The translations under genes and the position numbers were made by a program. A stretch of DNA of 64,000 nt from Sphaerisporangium rhizosphaerae (GTDB lineage: Bacteria > Actinomycetota > Actinomycetes > Streptosporangiales > Streptosporangiaceae), in NCBI RefSeq assembly GCF_042665155.1, contig NZ_JBHTCG010000001.1:310001-374000 (forward strand), written 5' to 3'. Positions 26,706 through 36,818 of the stretch are shown here, piece after piece. The stretch's first letter is position 1. Each line of letters starts with the position of its first letter. Under the pieces are notes generated by a model. The model saw nothing but the letters and a program-made list of their open reading frames with translations, made no database searches and was not told the DNA's origin.

Positions 26706-26994
26706 GCGTGCCGTGCCCCGGCCGTTCGCCCGGCCAGGGCCGCCACGTGTCCCCCCGGCTCTGCCGGTGTCCCGTGAACCCCTCCCCGGTACACCGGCCC
26801 TCCCCTTGCCGACGCCCCGAGCCGTTGGGCGCCTGGCATCAAGGTTCCACGCGCCGCTTGCAAGTCACTTAAAGCCCGCTTGACACATATGCCACCAAGC
26901 ACCACATAGACGACTCGGGCCCCCGGCACCGCGCCGGGAAGACGATCCCGACCAGCGACCCGCACGCGACGACGGCGTGGTCCACGGCGCGCTC

Positions 26995-27414
26995 CTAGGC
27001 CCGCAGGCGGCGCGACACCACTCCCAGCAGCCGCCTGCCGGAGAAGTAGCCGAACCTGCGCGAGTCGACGCTGACGGCGGGGTTGTCGCCCAGCAGCACC
27101 AGGCAGTCCTCGGGGACCCGCGCGCCGAAACCGGCGGAGGCGTCCATCACCTCGGGAACCGGGTCGCCGGGGACGGCCACCGCCCGCTTGATGATCCACT
27201 GTCCGGGCGGCACCGGGTCCGTCATGACCACGACCTGGCCCGGGCGCACCGCGGACAGCGGCGTCCTGCGGACCAGCACGCGCTCGCCCGCCCGGTAGGT
27301 GGGCTCCATGCTCTGGCCGTGGATCGTCACCACCAGGAAGCGGCGCCGCAGCCACGCCCACATCGCGGCCAGCGCCAGCGCCACCAGTGCGGCCGTCGAG
27401 ATCAGTCCCGTCAC
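26995..27414 (-). CDS. Type I signal peptidase (S26) of the peptide cluster
   Basis: 139 residues from GTG at 27414, overlapping the transporter stop (GTGA) behind GGAGGGAG. One N-terminal membrane helix (about 5-24) is followed by HGQSMEPTYRAGERVLV, with catalytic Ser35, and by WIIKRAVAVPGDPV, with general-base Lys76. GDNPAVSVDSRRFG is box D/E. The protein is short compared with housekeeping LepB (about 250 residues), lacking the non-catalytic domain. Linked to an exporter and a small Cys-rich peptide, it most likely removes the leader of that peptide. It is last in the operon. Confidence 0.85.
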   Translation of the reverse strand: MTGLISTAALVALALAAMWAWLRRRFLVVTIHGQSMEPTYRAGERVLVRRTPLSAVRPGQVVVMTDPVPPGQWIIKRAVAVPGDPVPEVMDASAGFGARVPEDCLVLLGDNPAVSVDSRRFGYFSGRRLLGVVSRRLRA

Positions 27415-29378
27415 GACTCCCTCCCGGTGAGAGCGGCCGCGTCGTGGTGACCCTCCGGCTGGACGGGGGCTGCGTCGCGGTACTCCCCGAGCTCCAGGAG
27501 GGCCGCGTCGCGGCGTTCCTCGGGCGCCGAAGCCGCCGCACGACCCTCCGCCTGGACGGGGAGCCCGTCGCGGTAGCCCTCGGCCTGGAGGGTGAAGAGC
27601 TTGGCGTACGCGCCGCCGGCGAGCATCAGGTCCTCGTGGGTGCCGCGTTCGGCGACCCGGCCCTCTTCCAGCACCACGATGAGGTCGGCGTCGCGCACCG
27701 CGCCGAGCCGGTGGGAGATGAGCAGGCTGGTGCGGCCGGCCCGGAGGCTCCGCAGCCGCCGGTGGATCTCGTGCTCGGCCCGGGCGTCCAGCCCCGCGCT
27801 CGGCTCGTCCAGGATCATCACCTCGCAGCCCTCGCGGAACAGCGCCCGGGCGAGCGCCAGGCGCTGCCACTGCCCGCCGGACAGGACCACTCCGGTTGTG
27901 GGGTCGTCCTTGTCCATCTCGCCGAAGAAGGAGCGGCTGAGCATGGTGTCGTAGCCGCGCGGCAGGTCGCGCACGACCTCGTCCACCCCCGCCCGGCCCG
28001 CGGCGGCCACGACGCGTTCCCTGTCCCCCATGGCGGGCAGGTCGCCGAGCCCGATGTTCTCGGCGGCGGTGAAGTCCCAGGACATGTAGTCCTGGAAGAC
28101 CGCGCCCAGCCGTTCCCTGAGGTCCGCGGGCTCCATGTCGCGCAGGTCGACGCCGTCCCAGAGGATGGAGCCCGACGTCGGCTCGTAGAAGCGGCACAGC
28201 AGCTTCACCAGCGTGCTCTTGCCCGCGCCGTTGAGACCCACCAGGGCCACACACGACCCGTGCGGGATGGTGAGGTCCACGCCGCGCAGGATCCACGGAT
28301 GGTCGTCGCTGTAGCGGAACCATACGTCGCGCAGTTCGATGTCGCCGCCCCTCGGGGCCGGCCTGGGACGCGCCGGCCGGGGCAGGTCGGGCCCCATCCG
28401 CTCCAGGGTCAGATAGTGGCCGAACATGAGCAGTTCCTGGTGGGTGTAGGCGGCCTGCTCGGCCAGCGAGCCCACCGCCGTCTGCACGGCGGCCACCGCG
28501 ACCACGAACATGGACACGTCGCCCACCGTGCCGTCGCCGTTCAGCGCCGCGTTGATCGCCAGGATCAGCCCGAGACCGGCCGCGACCGCGCCGGCGAGGC
28601 TCAGCGCCGACTGCGTGACCAGTTCGCGGCGGTCGAGCCTGCGGTGCTCCGCGTTCGCCCGCACGCGCTCGGTCCTCATCCGCCCCTGCAGGAAGGGTCC
28701 GAGCCCGAAGAGCCTGATCTCCTTGGCGGCCTGCACGTCGGTGAGCAGCCGCCCGTAGAACATCTCTCTGCGTTCGATGGGGCTGATCTGCCACATCACC
28801 TGGGCGCGCCGGCGGCTGAGGGACAGCTCCGCGATCAGCGTGGGCAGGGCGGCGCCCAGGACGGCCACGGTGGCGACCGGACTGATCACCGCCAGAGAGA
28901 CGACGAATCCGAGCACCATCACGGCGCCCTGCGCGATGCCGAGCGCCCCGTCGGCGATCTGGCCGGAGGTGTGGCGGGCGGCCTGGTCGGCCATGCGCAG
29001 CCGGTCCAGGAAGACCGGGTCCTCGAACCTGGCCAGCCCGGTGAACCCGTTGACCTTCGTGTACAGCCGGTCCTGCGCCCGCAGGGCGGTGGAGCGTTTC
29101 AGCTCGTCGCGCAGGTACCGCCGGGTCTGCGGCAGCGTGAGCGTCAGCGCCCCGAGGGTCACCAGGGCGACGGCCGCGGGCAGCACCGCGGACCGGTCGC
29201 CGGCGAGCCCGTCCAGGACGATCTTGGTCAGCCAGGCGGCCGCGACGGGGACGGCCGCGGCGAGCAGGGAGACGGCCACGTGGCCCGTCAGCAGCAGCGG
29301 CCCGGCCTCCCAGCTCAGCCGCAGCGCCGCGCCGAGCTCTCGCGCGCGGGACCGGACGCCTTGCTCCCCGCCGGTCAT
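27411..29378 (-). CDS. ABC exporter, fused membrane and ATPase domains
   Basis: 655 residues. The ATG at 29378 overlaps the upstream stop (ATGA). Residues about 1-320 contain six membrane helices of the exporter type. The ATPase has Walker A GLNGAGKST (about 381), signature LSGGQWQRLALARALF (about 497) and Walker B MILDEPSAGLDARAEHE, with an H-loop in LLISHRLGAV. No N-terminal C39 peptidase domain is present, so leader removal must be done by another enzyme, fitting the signal peptidase behind it. The C-terminal about 55 residues are a loosely repeated tail (EGYRDGLPVQAEG, LGEYRDAAPVQPEG). Probable substrate: the Cys-rich peptide encoded two genes upstream. Confidence 0.87.
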   Translation of the reverse strand: MTGGEQGVRSRARELGAALRLSWEAGPLLLTGHVAVSLLAAAVPVAAAWLTKIVLDGLAGDRSAVLPAAVALVTLGALTLTLPQTRRYLRDELKRSTALRAQDRLYTKVNGFTGLARFEDPVFLDRLRMADQAARHTSGQIADGALGIAQGAVMVLGFVVSLAVISPVATVAVLGAALPTLIAELSLSRRRAQVMWQISPIERREMFYGRLLTDVQAAKEIRLFGLGPFLQGRMRTERVRANAEHRRLDRRELVTQSALSLAGAVAAGLGLILAINAALNGDGTVGDVSMFVVAVAAVQTAVGSLAEQAAYTHQELLMFGHYLTLERMGPDLPRPARPRPAPRGGDIELRDVWFRYSDDHPWILRGVDLTIPHGSCVALVGLNGAGKSTLVKLLCRFYEPTSGSILWDGVDLRDMEPADLRERLGAVFQDYMSWDFTAAENIGLGDLPAMGDRERVVAAAGRAGVDEVVRDLPRGYDTMLSRSFFGEMDKDDPTTGVVLSGGQWQRLALARALFREGCEVMILDEPSAGLDARAEHEIHRRLRSLRAGRTSLLISHRLGAVRDADLIVVLEEGRVAERGTHEDLMLAGGAYAKLFTLQAEGYRDGLPVQAEGRAAASAPEERRDAALLELGEYRDAAPVQPEGHHDAAALTGRES

Positions 29379-29914
29379 ACCGTGATCGGCGCGGTCAGGG
29401 CGGACAGGTCGAAGCGCGCCGCCGCGATGGACGCCTCCGGGCCCACCAGGCAGAACGTGGGGAAGGCCCGCACTCCGAAGGCCGAGGCCACCGGTCCTTC
29501 GTGGTCCTCCACGACCACGCGGGTCACCTCGGCGAGCGCGAGGACCATGGGGTCGGACTCCTCGGCGCCGGCCACCACGGCCAGCACCCGGTCCCGTCCG
29601 CCGCGCAGCGCCCCGGCGTGGGCGAGGAACCCCGGCAGGGCGGCGCGGCACGGCTCGCAACCGGGCGAGAAGAATCCGACGACCGCGCCGGCGTCCAGCA
29701 TGGCCCGGGACACCGGCTCATGGTGGACGGTGCCGGCGGTGAAATCTCCGATGGGCGAACCCGGCGCGGGCAACCGTCCGGCGGGCCCCATTCCGGACAA
29801 GTCATCAAGCCTTTTCGTGTGTTCCCTTATTCGCCGCACCAAAGCGAGCGTCATCAGAAGATTCAGCCCGCAGAGGATGCTCAGCACGATCGCGACCGCG
29901 GTCAAATAGGGCAC
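29375..29914 (-). CDS. Membrane-anchored thioredoxin-like (TlpA/MauD-type) protein
   Basis: 179 residues from GTG at 29914. One N-terminal membrane helix (about 3-26) anchors an external thioredoxin fold. FFSPGCEPCRAALPGFL holds the Cys86-x-x-Cys89 active site and AFPTFCLVGPE gives the cis-Pro region. Such MauD/TlpA-like proteins make or reduce disulfides outside the membrane. It is placed between a six-Cys peptide and its exporter, so it is a good candidate for disulfide formation in that peptide. It overlaps the transporter gene by ATGA. Confidence 0.82.
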   Translation of the reverse strand: MPYLTAVAIVLSILCGLNLLMTLALVRRIREHTKRLDDLSGMGPAGRLPAPGSPIGDFTAGTVHHEPVSRAMLDAGAVVGFFSPGCEPCRAALPGFLAHAGALRGGRDRVLAVVAGAEESDPMVLALAEVTRVVVEDHEGPVASAFGVRAFPTFCLVGPEASIAAARFDLSALTAPITV

Positions 29915-30023
29915 TGCATCCGGTCCTCTCTGAAGGTGTTCCGCCGGCCGGGCGGACCCGGCCGGCGGAGGCGGATTCTCGGACTACGGGCAGGGATCAG
30001 CGGAGAAGGACGGGGTCGGACAC

Positions 30024-30197
30024 CTACGGGCGGTAGAGGCAGGCGTCACAGATGACCACGTTGCTGTCGGGGTAGTAGCAGCAGTATCGGGAGTGCCGGC
30101 CGCCGCACTGCTCGTACCAGCAGGACGCGGCCTCCGCCCGACCCTTGGGAACCATGACGCCCAGGAGCCGGTCGGCCAGGGAACCGATTTTTCTCAC
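30024..30197 (-). CDS. Cys-rich 57-residue precursor peptide
   Basis: A short gene from GTG at 30197, with AAGGGG nine bases upstream, ending in TAG at 30024. The leader (MRKIGSLADRLLGVMVPKG, then RAEAA) is amphipathic rather than strongly hydrophobic and contains an A-E-A site near residue 23 suited to a signal peptidase. The core holds six cysteines (26, 31, 39, 40, 50, 53) with aromatic residues: CWYEQCGG, YCCYYPD and VICDACLYRP. Directly downstream on the same strand lie a thioredoxin-like protein, an exporter and a signal peptidase. The likely product is a secreted disulfide-stabilised peptide (bacteriocin- or signal-like). Target, modification and activity are unknown. Confidence 0.75.
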   Translation of the reverse strand: MRKIGSLADRLLGVMVPKGRAEAASCWYEQCGGRHSRYCCYYPDSNVVICDACLYRP

Positions 30198-30316
30198 GAT
30201 CGTTCACCCCTTCTGTGAAGACCGAAACCGAATTCACGGTCACGAGCGATTGTTGAGCGCCGCCGTAGGGGTGGAGTAGAAGAGGCGTAGACATTCTGTT
30301 CAAGGACCACGTCCGG
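30198..30316. promoter_or_regulatory. Divergent regulatory region of the peptide operon and SARP gene
   Basis: 119 bases separate the peptide start from the SARP start, so both promoters must lie here. The sequence is noticeably less G+C-rich than its surroundings. I cannot pick a convincing -35/-10 pair. SARP regulators bind direct repeats near the -35 of targets, making this the natural place to look. Confidence 0.5.
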
Positions 30317-33300
30317 ATGGAGATCCGCTTGGCGCCGATGAGGTTTCGCTGCCTTGGGCCGCTGGAGGTGTGGGACGGCGAACGCTGGGCGTCCCCGAGC
30401 GGCGGCAAGGCCCGGGCGGCGCTCGCCGCCCTGATCGTCAGGGCGGGACGGCATACTCCGGCGGATCACCTGGTGCAGGACCTGTGGGGCGACACGCCCC
30501 CGGCCTCGTGCCGCACGCTGGTCCGCGGCTACGTCCTCGCGCTCCGGCGGCTGCTCGGCGACCGCGGCGCCGAGGTCATCCAGTACCGCAACGGCGGCTA
30601 CCGGCTCAACGCCGGGCGCAAGGCCATCGACGCGGCCTGCTTCGAGGACCTGTGCGACGAGGCCGGGCGACTGCGCGCCCGCGGCGAGCTCGGGCGGGCG
30701 CACCAGGTGGTGGAGCAGGCTCTGTCGCTGTGGCGGGGCCCGGTGATGGAGGACGTGCCGGTCACCTCGTCGGTGGCCACCTACGCCGACATCCTGGGCG
30801 AACGCCGGCTGACGGCCCTCGAATGGCGCATCGAGGGCGATCTTCGCGGCGGCCGGGCCGAGGGCCTGGTCGAGGAGCTGGTGAGCCTGGTGGCCGAGCA
30901 GCCGTTCCGCGAAGGGCTCGCGGTCCAGCTCATGCGCGCCCTGCACCTGTCGGGACGGCGTCCGGAGGCGCTGCGCTTCTTCGCCGGCCACCAGCGGCGG
31001 CTGCGGGAGGATCTCGGCGTCGGCCCCGGCCCCGAACTGCGCCGGGCGCACGAGGAGATCCTGCTCGACGAACGGCCCCGCCTCCCTGGACGGCCGCCGG
31101 TGCCCGGCACCGCCCGGCCCCGCCCGGGCGCGCCCGCCGGCCGCGGGGCGGACGCGCCGCGGGACGAGGGGCCGGTGAGCGGGGAGGGGCCGCAGGGGGC
31201 CGGGGTTCCGATGCAGACCCCGGCCTGTCCTGCCGACTTCACCGGGCGCGAGGAGCTCGTCGAACGCTGGACGGCGGCGCTGGCCGCGGACGGCCCCCGG
31301 GCGCTGCGGACCCTCGCGATCTCCGGCCGGGCGGGGGTCGGGAAGACGACTCTGGCCGTGCACCTGGCGCACCGGCTCAGGGACGACTACCCCGACGGCC
31401 AGTTATGGGCGGACTTCTCCGGCGACGTCGCGCCCGTCACCGTCCTCGGGCAGATCCTGCGTTCGCTCGGCGTGCCCGGCCCGTCGGTCCCCGAGCCGCT
31501 CGACGAGCGCGTCCTGCTCTACCGCAGCCTGCTCGCGGGCCGGCGGGTCCTGGTGCTGGTGGACAACGCCGACGCCGAGCCGCAGATCCGGGCGCTCCAG
31601 CCGGGGTCGGCCGGCTGCGCGGTCGTGGCGACCAGCCGCAGACGGCTGCTGGGCCTCGCGTCGGCGTCCTTCGTCGACCTGGACGTCCTCGGCCCCGACG
31701 CCGCCATGGACCTGCTCTCCAAGATCGTGACCGACGGCCGGGTCCAGCGGGAGCCCGCCGCCGCGCTGGAGATCGCCGAGCTGTGCGGCCGGCTGCCGCT
31801 CGCCGTGCGCATCGCGGGCGCCCGCGCGACGGCCCGCCCGTCCTGGCCGCTCTCGGCGTTCGCGGCCGAACTCCGCGACGAGACCTCACGGCTTGACCGG
31901 CTCAAAGCGGGTGATCTGGACGTCAAGGCGGCCATCGGCGCCTCCTACGCGGGCCTGGACGAGCCGCACCGCCGGTTGTTCCGGCTGCTCGGGCTGCTCG
32001 ACGCCCCCGACTTCCCCCAGTGGGCCGCCGCCGCGCTGACCGGCGCCCCGCAGCGGCTCGCGCAGGACCGGCTGTACGCCCTGGCCGAGGCCCGGCTGGT
32101 GGACGAGGTCGGCCCCGACGCGGCCGGGCGGGCGCGTTTCCGCCTGCACGACCTGATCCGCATCTTCGCCCGCCACCGGGCCGAGACCGAGGACGACGCC
32201 GCCACCCGGCGCGCGGCACTGACGCGCGCACTGGGCGGCTGGCTGCTGCTCGCCGAGGAGGCCGATTCGCGCCTTCCCGCGCGGACGGTGGCCGAGTTAC
32301 GCCCGGCCGCGTCCCGCTGGCGACCGGACGCGGCCGACGACCCCGACGGCGGCGACGGCGGGCGCCGCCTCGATCACCCTGACGGCGCGGACGGCACGGA
32401 CCGCGCCCATCACCTCGACGGCGCGGATCACGCGCACGGGGTCCATCGCCTCGACGGCGCGGATCACGCCCATCGCCCTGACGGCGCGGACGGCGTCGAG
32501 GCCATGGTGGGCGATCCGTTCACCTGGTTCGAGGCGGAGCGGCGGGCGATCGCCGCCGCGGTGCGGCAGGCGGCCGCCCTCGGCGAGACGCCGTACGCAT
32601 GGGGTCTGGCGGCGGCCGCCCAGGGGTTCTACGAGCTGCGCGACACCCCCGAGGGCACCTGGACGCACCGGCTGGCGCTGGCCGCCTGCCGGCGGGCCGG
32701 GGACCGCCTGGGCGAGGCCGTCATGCTGCGCAACCTCGCCGACCTGCACTCCGGCAAGTCCGGAACCGCCCCCGGCGACAAGCTGGAATCGGCCGGCGCC
32801 GCCACGGAGATCTTCCGGGAGCTCGGCGAGCGGCGCGGCGAGGCCGACGCCCTGTACCTCTGCGGCGACGCCCACCGGATGCGCGGCGACCACGACCTGG
32901 CCCTGTCCCGGCTGCGCGAGAGCCTCGCCATCGCCCGGGCCTGCGGCTATCCCCTCGGCGAATTGCACGTGCTGCAGCAGTTCGCCATCATCGACAACGA
33001 GCGCAGCCGCTTCGAGGAGGCGCGGGCCCATGCCGAGCAGGCCATGGCCATCGCGCGGCGGCTCGCCAGCCCCCGCGACGAGTCCGTCGCCCGGGCGCTG
33101 CTCGGCGTGATCCACAAGCGGTGCGGCCGGTTCGCCGAGGGCGGCGAGCAGCTGCGCGTCGCCGTCGCCAAGGCGCAGGCCTCCGCGGACCCGTTGCTGG
33201 AGGCCATGGTGCTCGCCCACCTCGGGCAGCTGTACGCCGACCACGGCCATCCCGACGCCCGCGCGACGCTGGAACGCGGCCTGGCCCGCAGCGCCGCCTG

Positions 33301-33607
33301 CCACTACGACTTCGGCCGCGCGATCGCCCTGCACGGGCTCGGCCGGCTGGAGACCGCGGAAGGGCGTCCTGATCAGGGCATCGACCGGCTGCACGCCGCC
33401 GCCGCGCTCTGGGAGCGCCTCCAGCACGCCTACGGCAAGGCGCGCACGACGGCGGCGCTCAGCGAGGCCTACACCAGGAACGGCGACCTGCCCGCCGCGC
33501 GCCGCACCCTGATCGCCGCGTGCCGGCAGTACCGCGACCTCGGCGACGAGAAGGAGGCCGCACGCCTCAGCGCCCTGCTCTGGGAGAGCATCGAGGCCCC
33601 TCTCTGA
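30317..33607 (+). CDS. AfsR/SARP-family transcriptional regulator with NB-ARC and TPR domains
   Basis: 1096 residues. Residues about 8-105 are the winged-helix DNA-binding domain of SARP proteins (RFRCLGPLEVWDGERW ... RGYVLALRRLLGD). Residues about 110-255 are the BTAD helical domain. An NB-ARC ATPase follows, with P-loop SGRAGVGKTTLAV (about 336) and Walker B RRVLVLVDNADAEPQI. The C-terminal 350 residues are TPR-like (LGEAVMLRNLADLHS, ESLAIARACGYPLGELHVLQ). A degenerate Asp/Gly/Ala/His insert (about 675-730) interrupts the linker. An alternative ATG lies seven codons in. It diverges from the peptide operon and probably activates it; ATP or phosphorylation control is known for AfsR relatives. 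Confidence 0.9.
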   Translation: MEIRLAPMRFRCLGPLEVWDGERWASPSGGKARAALAALIVRAGRHTPADHLVQDLWGDTPPASCRTLVRGYVLALRRLLGDRGAEVIQYRNGGYRLNAGRKAIDAACFEDLCDEAGRLRARGELGRAHQVVEQALSLWRGPVMEDVPVTSSVATYADILGERRLTALEWRIEGDLRGGRAEGLVEELVSLVAEQPFREGLAVQLMRALHLSGRRPEALRFFAGHQRRLREDLGVGPGPELRRAHEEILLDERPRLPGRPPVPGTARPRPGAPAGRGADAPRDEGPVSGEGPQGAGVPMQTPACPADFTGREELVERWTAALAADGPRALRTLAISGRAGVGKTTLAVHLAHRLRDDYPDGQLWADFSGDVAPVTVLGQILRSLGVPGPSVPEPLDERVLLYRSLLAGRRVLVLVDNADAEPQIRALQPGSAGCAVVATSRRRLLGLASASFVDLDVLGPDAAMDLLSKIVTDGRVQREPAAALEIAELCGRLPLAVRIAGARATARPSWPLSAFAAELRDETSRLDRLKAGDLDVKAAIGASYAGLDEPHRRLFRLLGLLDAPDFPQWAAAALTGAPQRLAQDRLYALAEARLVDEVGPDAAGRARFRLHDLIRIFARHRAETEDDAATRRAALTRALGGWLLLAEEADSRLPARTVAELRPAASRWRPDAADDPDGGDGGRRLDHPDGADGTDRAHHLDGADHAHGVHRLDGADHAHRPDGADGVEAMVGDPFTWFEAERRAIAAAVRQAAALGETPYAWGLAAAAQGFYELRDTPEGTWTHRLALAACRRAGDRLGEAVMLRNLADLHSGKSGTAPGDKLESAGAATEIFRELGERRGEADALYLCGDAHRMRGDHDLALSRLRESLAIARACGYPLGELHVLQQFAIIDNERSRFEEARAHAEQAMAIARRLASPRDESVARALLGVIHKRCGRFAEGGEQLRVAVAKAQASADPLLEAMVLAHLGQLYADHGHPDARATLERGLARSAACHYDFGRAIALHGLGRLETAEGRPDQGIDRLHAAAALWERLQHAYGKARTTAALSEAYTRNGDLPAARRTLIAACRQYRDLGDEKEAARLSALLWESIEAPL
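32376..32500 (+). repeat. Degenerate in-frame repeat encoding DGADHAH-type units
   Basis: Short imperfect repeats (GACGGCGCGGATCACGC and variants) encode HLDGADHAHGVHRLDGADHA-like sequence in the linker before the TPR part of the SARP regulator. It looks like a slippage expansion. Confidence 0.7.
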
Positions 33608-33776
33608 CCCCCGCCGACCACGCCGGCGCACGCGCCGCACCGGACGCGTGCCAGGGCGCGCCGCTGGAACCCGGGCCGTGCGCTTGTCCTCGGCGTCTCG
33701 GGCGGTACGCCCCGCGTGCCCTGCCGGGTAGGTGGGACGGCAGCCCGGCCGGGGACGTGTCACGGTGCGCCGCCGC

Positions 33777-33814
33777 GCGGCCCCGGTACGGCGCCCGCGC
33801 CGTACCGGGGCCGC
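33777..33814. terminator. Terminator, 17-bp perfect stem
   Basis: GCGGCCCCGGTACGGCG pairs with CGCCGTACCGGGGCCGC across a CCCG loop. It lies between the converging SARP gene and the CorC-like gene (stop at 33818), so it probably serves both. It has no strong U-tract. Confidence 0.8.
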
Positions 33815-33817
33815 GGG

Positions 33818-35134
33818 TCAGGACTCGTGGTCGGCGGAGGCCGGGACGGGCTGGTCCCCCTCGACGGGGACCACGCGGCGCACGACCACCGTGCTGATGC
33901 GGTTGCGGCGGCCGGCCGTGCTCTCGGCGGTCAGGCTCAACCCGTCCACCGTCGCCTGCGAACCGGCGATGGGCACCCGGCCCAGGGCGTGGGCCAGCAG
34001 GCCGCCCACCGTGTCGACGTCCTCGGCCTCCAGCTCGATGTCGAACAGCTCGCCGAGCTCGTCCACCGGCAGCCGCGCCGTCACCCGGGCGCTGCCGTCC
34101 TCCAGCCACTCCACCCGGGGCGCCTCCTGGTCGTACTCGTCGGCGATCTCACCGACGATCTCCTCCAGGACGTCCTCGATGGTGACCAGGCCGGCCGTGC
34201 CGCCGTACTCGTCGATCACGATGGCCAGGTGGATCTGGCGCGCCTGCATCTCGCGCATCAGCTCGTCGATCGGCTTGCTCTCGGGCACGTAGGTCGCCGG
34301 GCGCATCAGCGAGCCGATCTTCTCGCCCTCGGCGTCGCCGTCCGCCGAAGCCTCGTGCACCCGCCGGACGACGTCCTTGAGGTAGGCGATGCCGACGACG
34401 TCGTCCTCGTTCTCGCCGACCACCGGGATGCGTGAGAAGCCGCTGCGCAGCGCCAGCGACAGGGCCTGGCCGAGGGTCTTGCCGCGCTCGATGAACACCA
34501 TGTCGGTGCGCGGCACCATCACCTCGCGGACCAGGGTGTCCCCCAGCTCGAACACCGAGTGGATCATCTGGCGCTCGTCCGGCTCGATCACCCGGCGCTC
34601 CTCGGCCAGGTCGACCAGGTCGCGCAGCTCGGCCTCGGAGGTGAACGGGCCCTCGCGGAAGCCCTTTCCGGGGGTGAGGGCGTTGCCCAGCATGATCAGC
34701 AGTTTGGGCAGCGGCCCGAAGATGCGCGTCAGCCCGTACACGATCGGCGCGCTCGCCAGCGCCACCGGCTCGGCGTGCTGCCGGCCGAGGGTGCGCGGCG
34801 AGACGCCCACGATGACGTAGCTGATCACGATCATGACCCCGGCCGCCACGGCGTACGCCTGGCCCTTGTCGCCGAGCCAGTCGATGCACAGCAGCGTCAC
34901 GATCACCGTGGCGATCAGCTCGCAGCTCAGCCGGAGCAGCAGCAGCAGGTTGAGGTAGCGGGGCGGGTCGGCGACGATCGCCTGAAGGCGCTGCGCCCCC
35001 CGGCGGCCCTTGCGCGCGAACTCTTCAGCGCGCACCCGCGAGATGCGCGCCAGAGCGGTCTCCGCGCTGGCCAGCAGGCCACCGAGGAAGATCAGAAGGA
35101 TGGCCGACAACAGCCATCCGCTGGGGGAACTCAC
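33818..35134 (-). CDS. CNNM/HlyC/CorC-family membrane protein with CBS domains
   Basis: 438 residues from GTG at 35134, overlapping the ybeY stop (GTGA). The N-terminal about 190 residues are the CNNM/DUF21 membrane domain (LLSAILLIFLGGLLASAETAL). Two CBS motifs follow (VMVPRTDMVFIERGKTL ... RIPVVGENEDDVVGI; YVPESKPIDELMREMQ ... IVIDEYGGTAGLVTIEDVLE), then a CorC-HlyC domain to the end. The family acts in Mg/Co homeostasis. Its place directly after ybeY and phoH is conserved in actinobacteria. Confidence 0.92.
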   Translation of the reverse strand: MSSPSGWLLSAILLIFLGGLLASAETALARISRVRAEEFARKGRRGAQRLQAIVADPPRYLNLLLLLRLSCELIATVIVTLLCIDWLGDKGQAYAVAAGVMIVISYVIVGVSPRTLGRQHAEPVALASAPIVYGLTRIFGPLPKLLIMLGNALTPGKGFREGPFTSEAELRDLVDLAEERRVIEPDERQMIHSVFELGDTLVREVMVPRTDMVFIERGKTLGQALSLALRSGFSRIPVVGENEDDVVGIAYLKDVVRRVHEASADGDAEGEKIGSLMRPATYVPESKPIDELMREMQARQIHLAIVIDEYGGTAGLVTIEDVLEEIVGEIADEYDQEAPRVEWLEDGSARVTARLPVDELGELFDIELEAEDVDTVGGLLAHALGRVPIAGSQATVDGLSLTAESTAGRRNRISTVVVRRVVPVEGDQPVPASADHES

Positions 35135-35610
35135 GGCTCCCGCCGCACCTCCCGCCACGCGTCGAGCAACTCGCCCTGGAGCCCGAACATCTCGGCGTGC
35201 TCCTCGGGCTCGGCGTGGTCGTACCCGAGAAGGTGCAGGATGCCGTGCGTGCAGAGCAGCTCGAGCTCCTCACGGGTGCTGTGACCGGCGTCCGCGGCCT
35301 GCTTGGCCGCGACCTGCGGGCACAGCACCACGTCGCCCAGCAGCGCCGGGTCGAGCGGGGCGTCGACGTCCTGACGCGAGCCGCCGGGGTTCGGCCGAAG
35401 CTCGTCCATCGGGAACGCCAGGACGTCCGTCGGCCCGGGCTCTCCCATCCACTGCTCGTGGAGCTGCGACATCGCCGCCTCGTCCACGACCAGGATGGAC
35501 AGCTCGGCCAGCGGATGGATGCCCATGCGGCCGAGCACGTGACCGGCCAGCTCGACGAGCGAGGACTCGTCGACCTCGACGCCCGACTCGTTGGCCACCT
35601 CGATACTCAT
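35131..35610 (-). CDS. ybeY: YbeY, endoribonuclease for rRNA maturation
   Basis: 159 residues from ATG at 35610. THGILHLLGYDHAEPEEHAEMF contains the H-G-x-L-H-L-x-G-Y-D-H zinc-binding signature, with the third His in place. PTDVLAFPMDE is the upstream conserved block. It takes part in 16S rRNA 3'-end processing and ribosome quality control. It lies 8 bases after phoH and overlaps the CorC-like gene. Confidence 0.95.
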   Translation of the reverse strand: MSIEVANESGVEVDESSLVELAGHVLGRMGIHPLAELSILVVDEAAMSQLHEQWMGEPGPTDVLAFPMDELRPNPGGSRQDVDAPLDPALLGDVVLCPQVAAKQAADAGHSTREELELLCTHGILHLLGYDHAEPEEHAEMFGLQGELLDAWREVRREP

Positions 35611-35618
35611 GGTGTTCG

Positions 35619-36695
<1,077 letters not shown>

Positions 36696-36818
36696 GGGCG
36701 GCCCTTGCGGCCTGCTCGCCTCCCGGTCTTGTGCGTCGTCGGTCGCGCTCGTGCGGCTTTCGGCCCGGTGCTGCGTCCCGACCGCGCGGTTGATTACCCC
36801 ATGGTATCCGGGCCGGGC

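Noticed and set aside
26719..26994. Gene or promoter in the gap after the 20-bp terminator
   Set aside because: A TTGACA near 26880 has no convincing -10 at the right spacing and no plus-strand gene follows. No codon pattern is visible.
30046..30408. Longer minus-strand frame overlapping the Cys-rich peptide in another frame
   Set aside because: It runs through the regulatory region into the SARP start and has no good start. The 57-residue frame has a ribosome binding site and an ordered Cys pattern.
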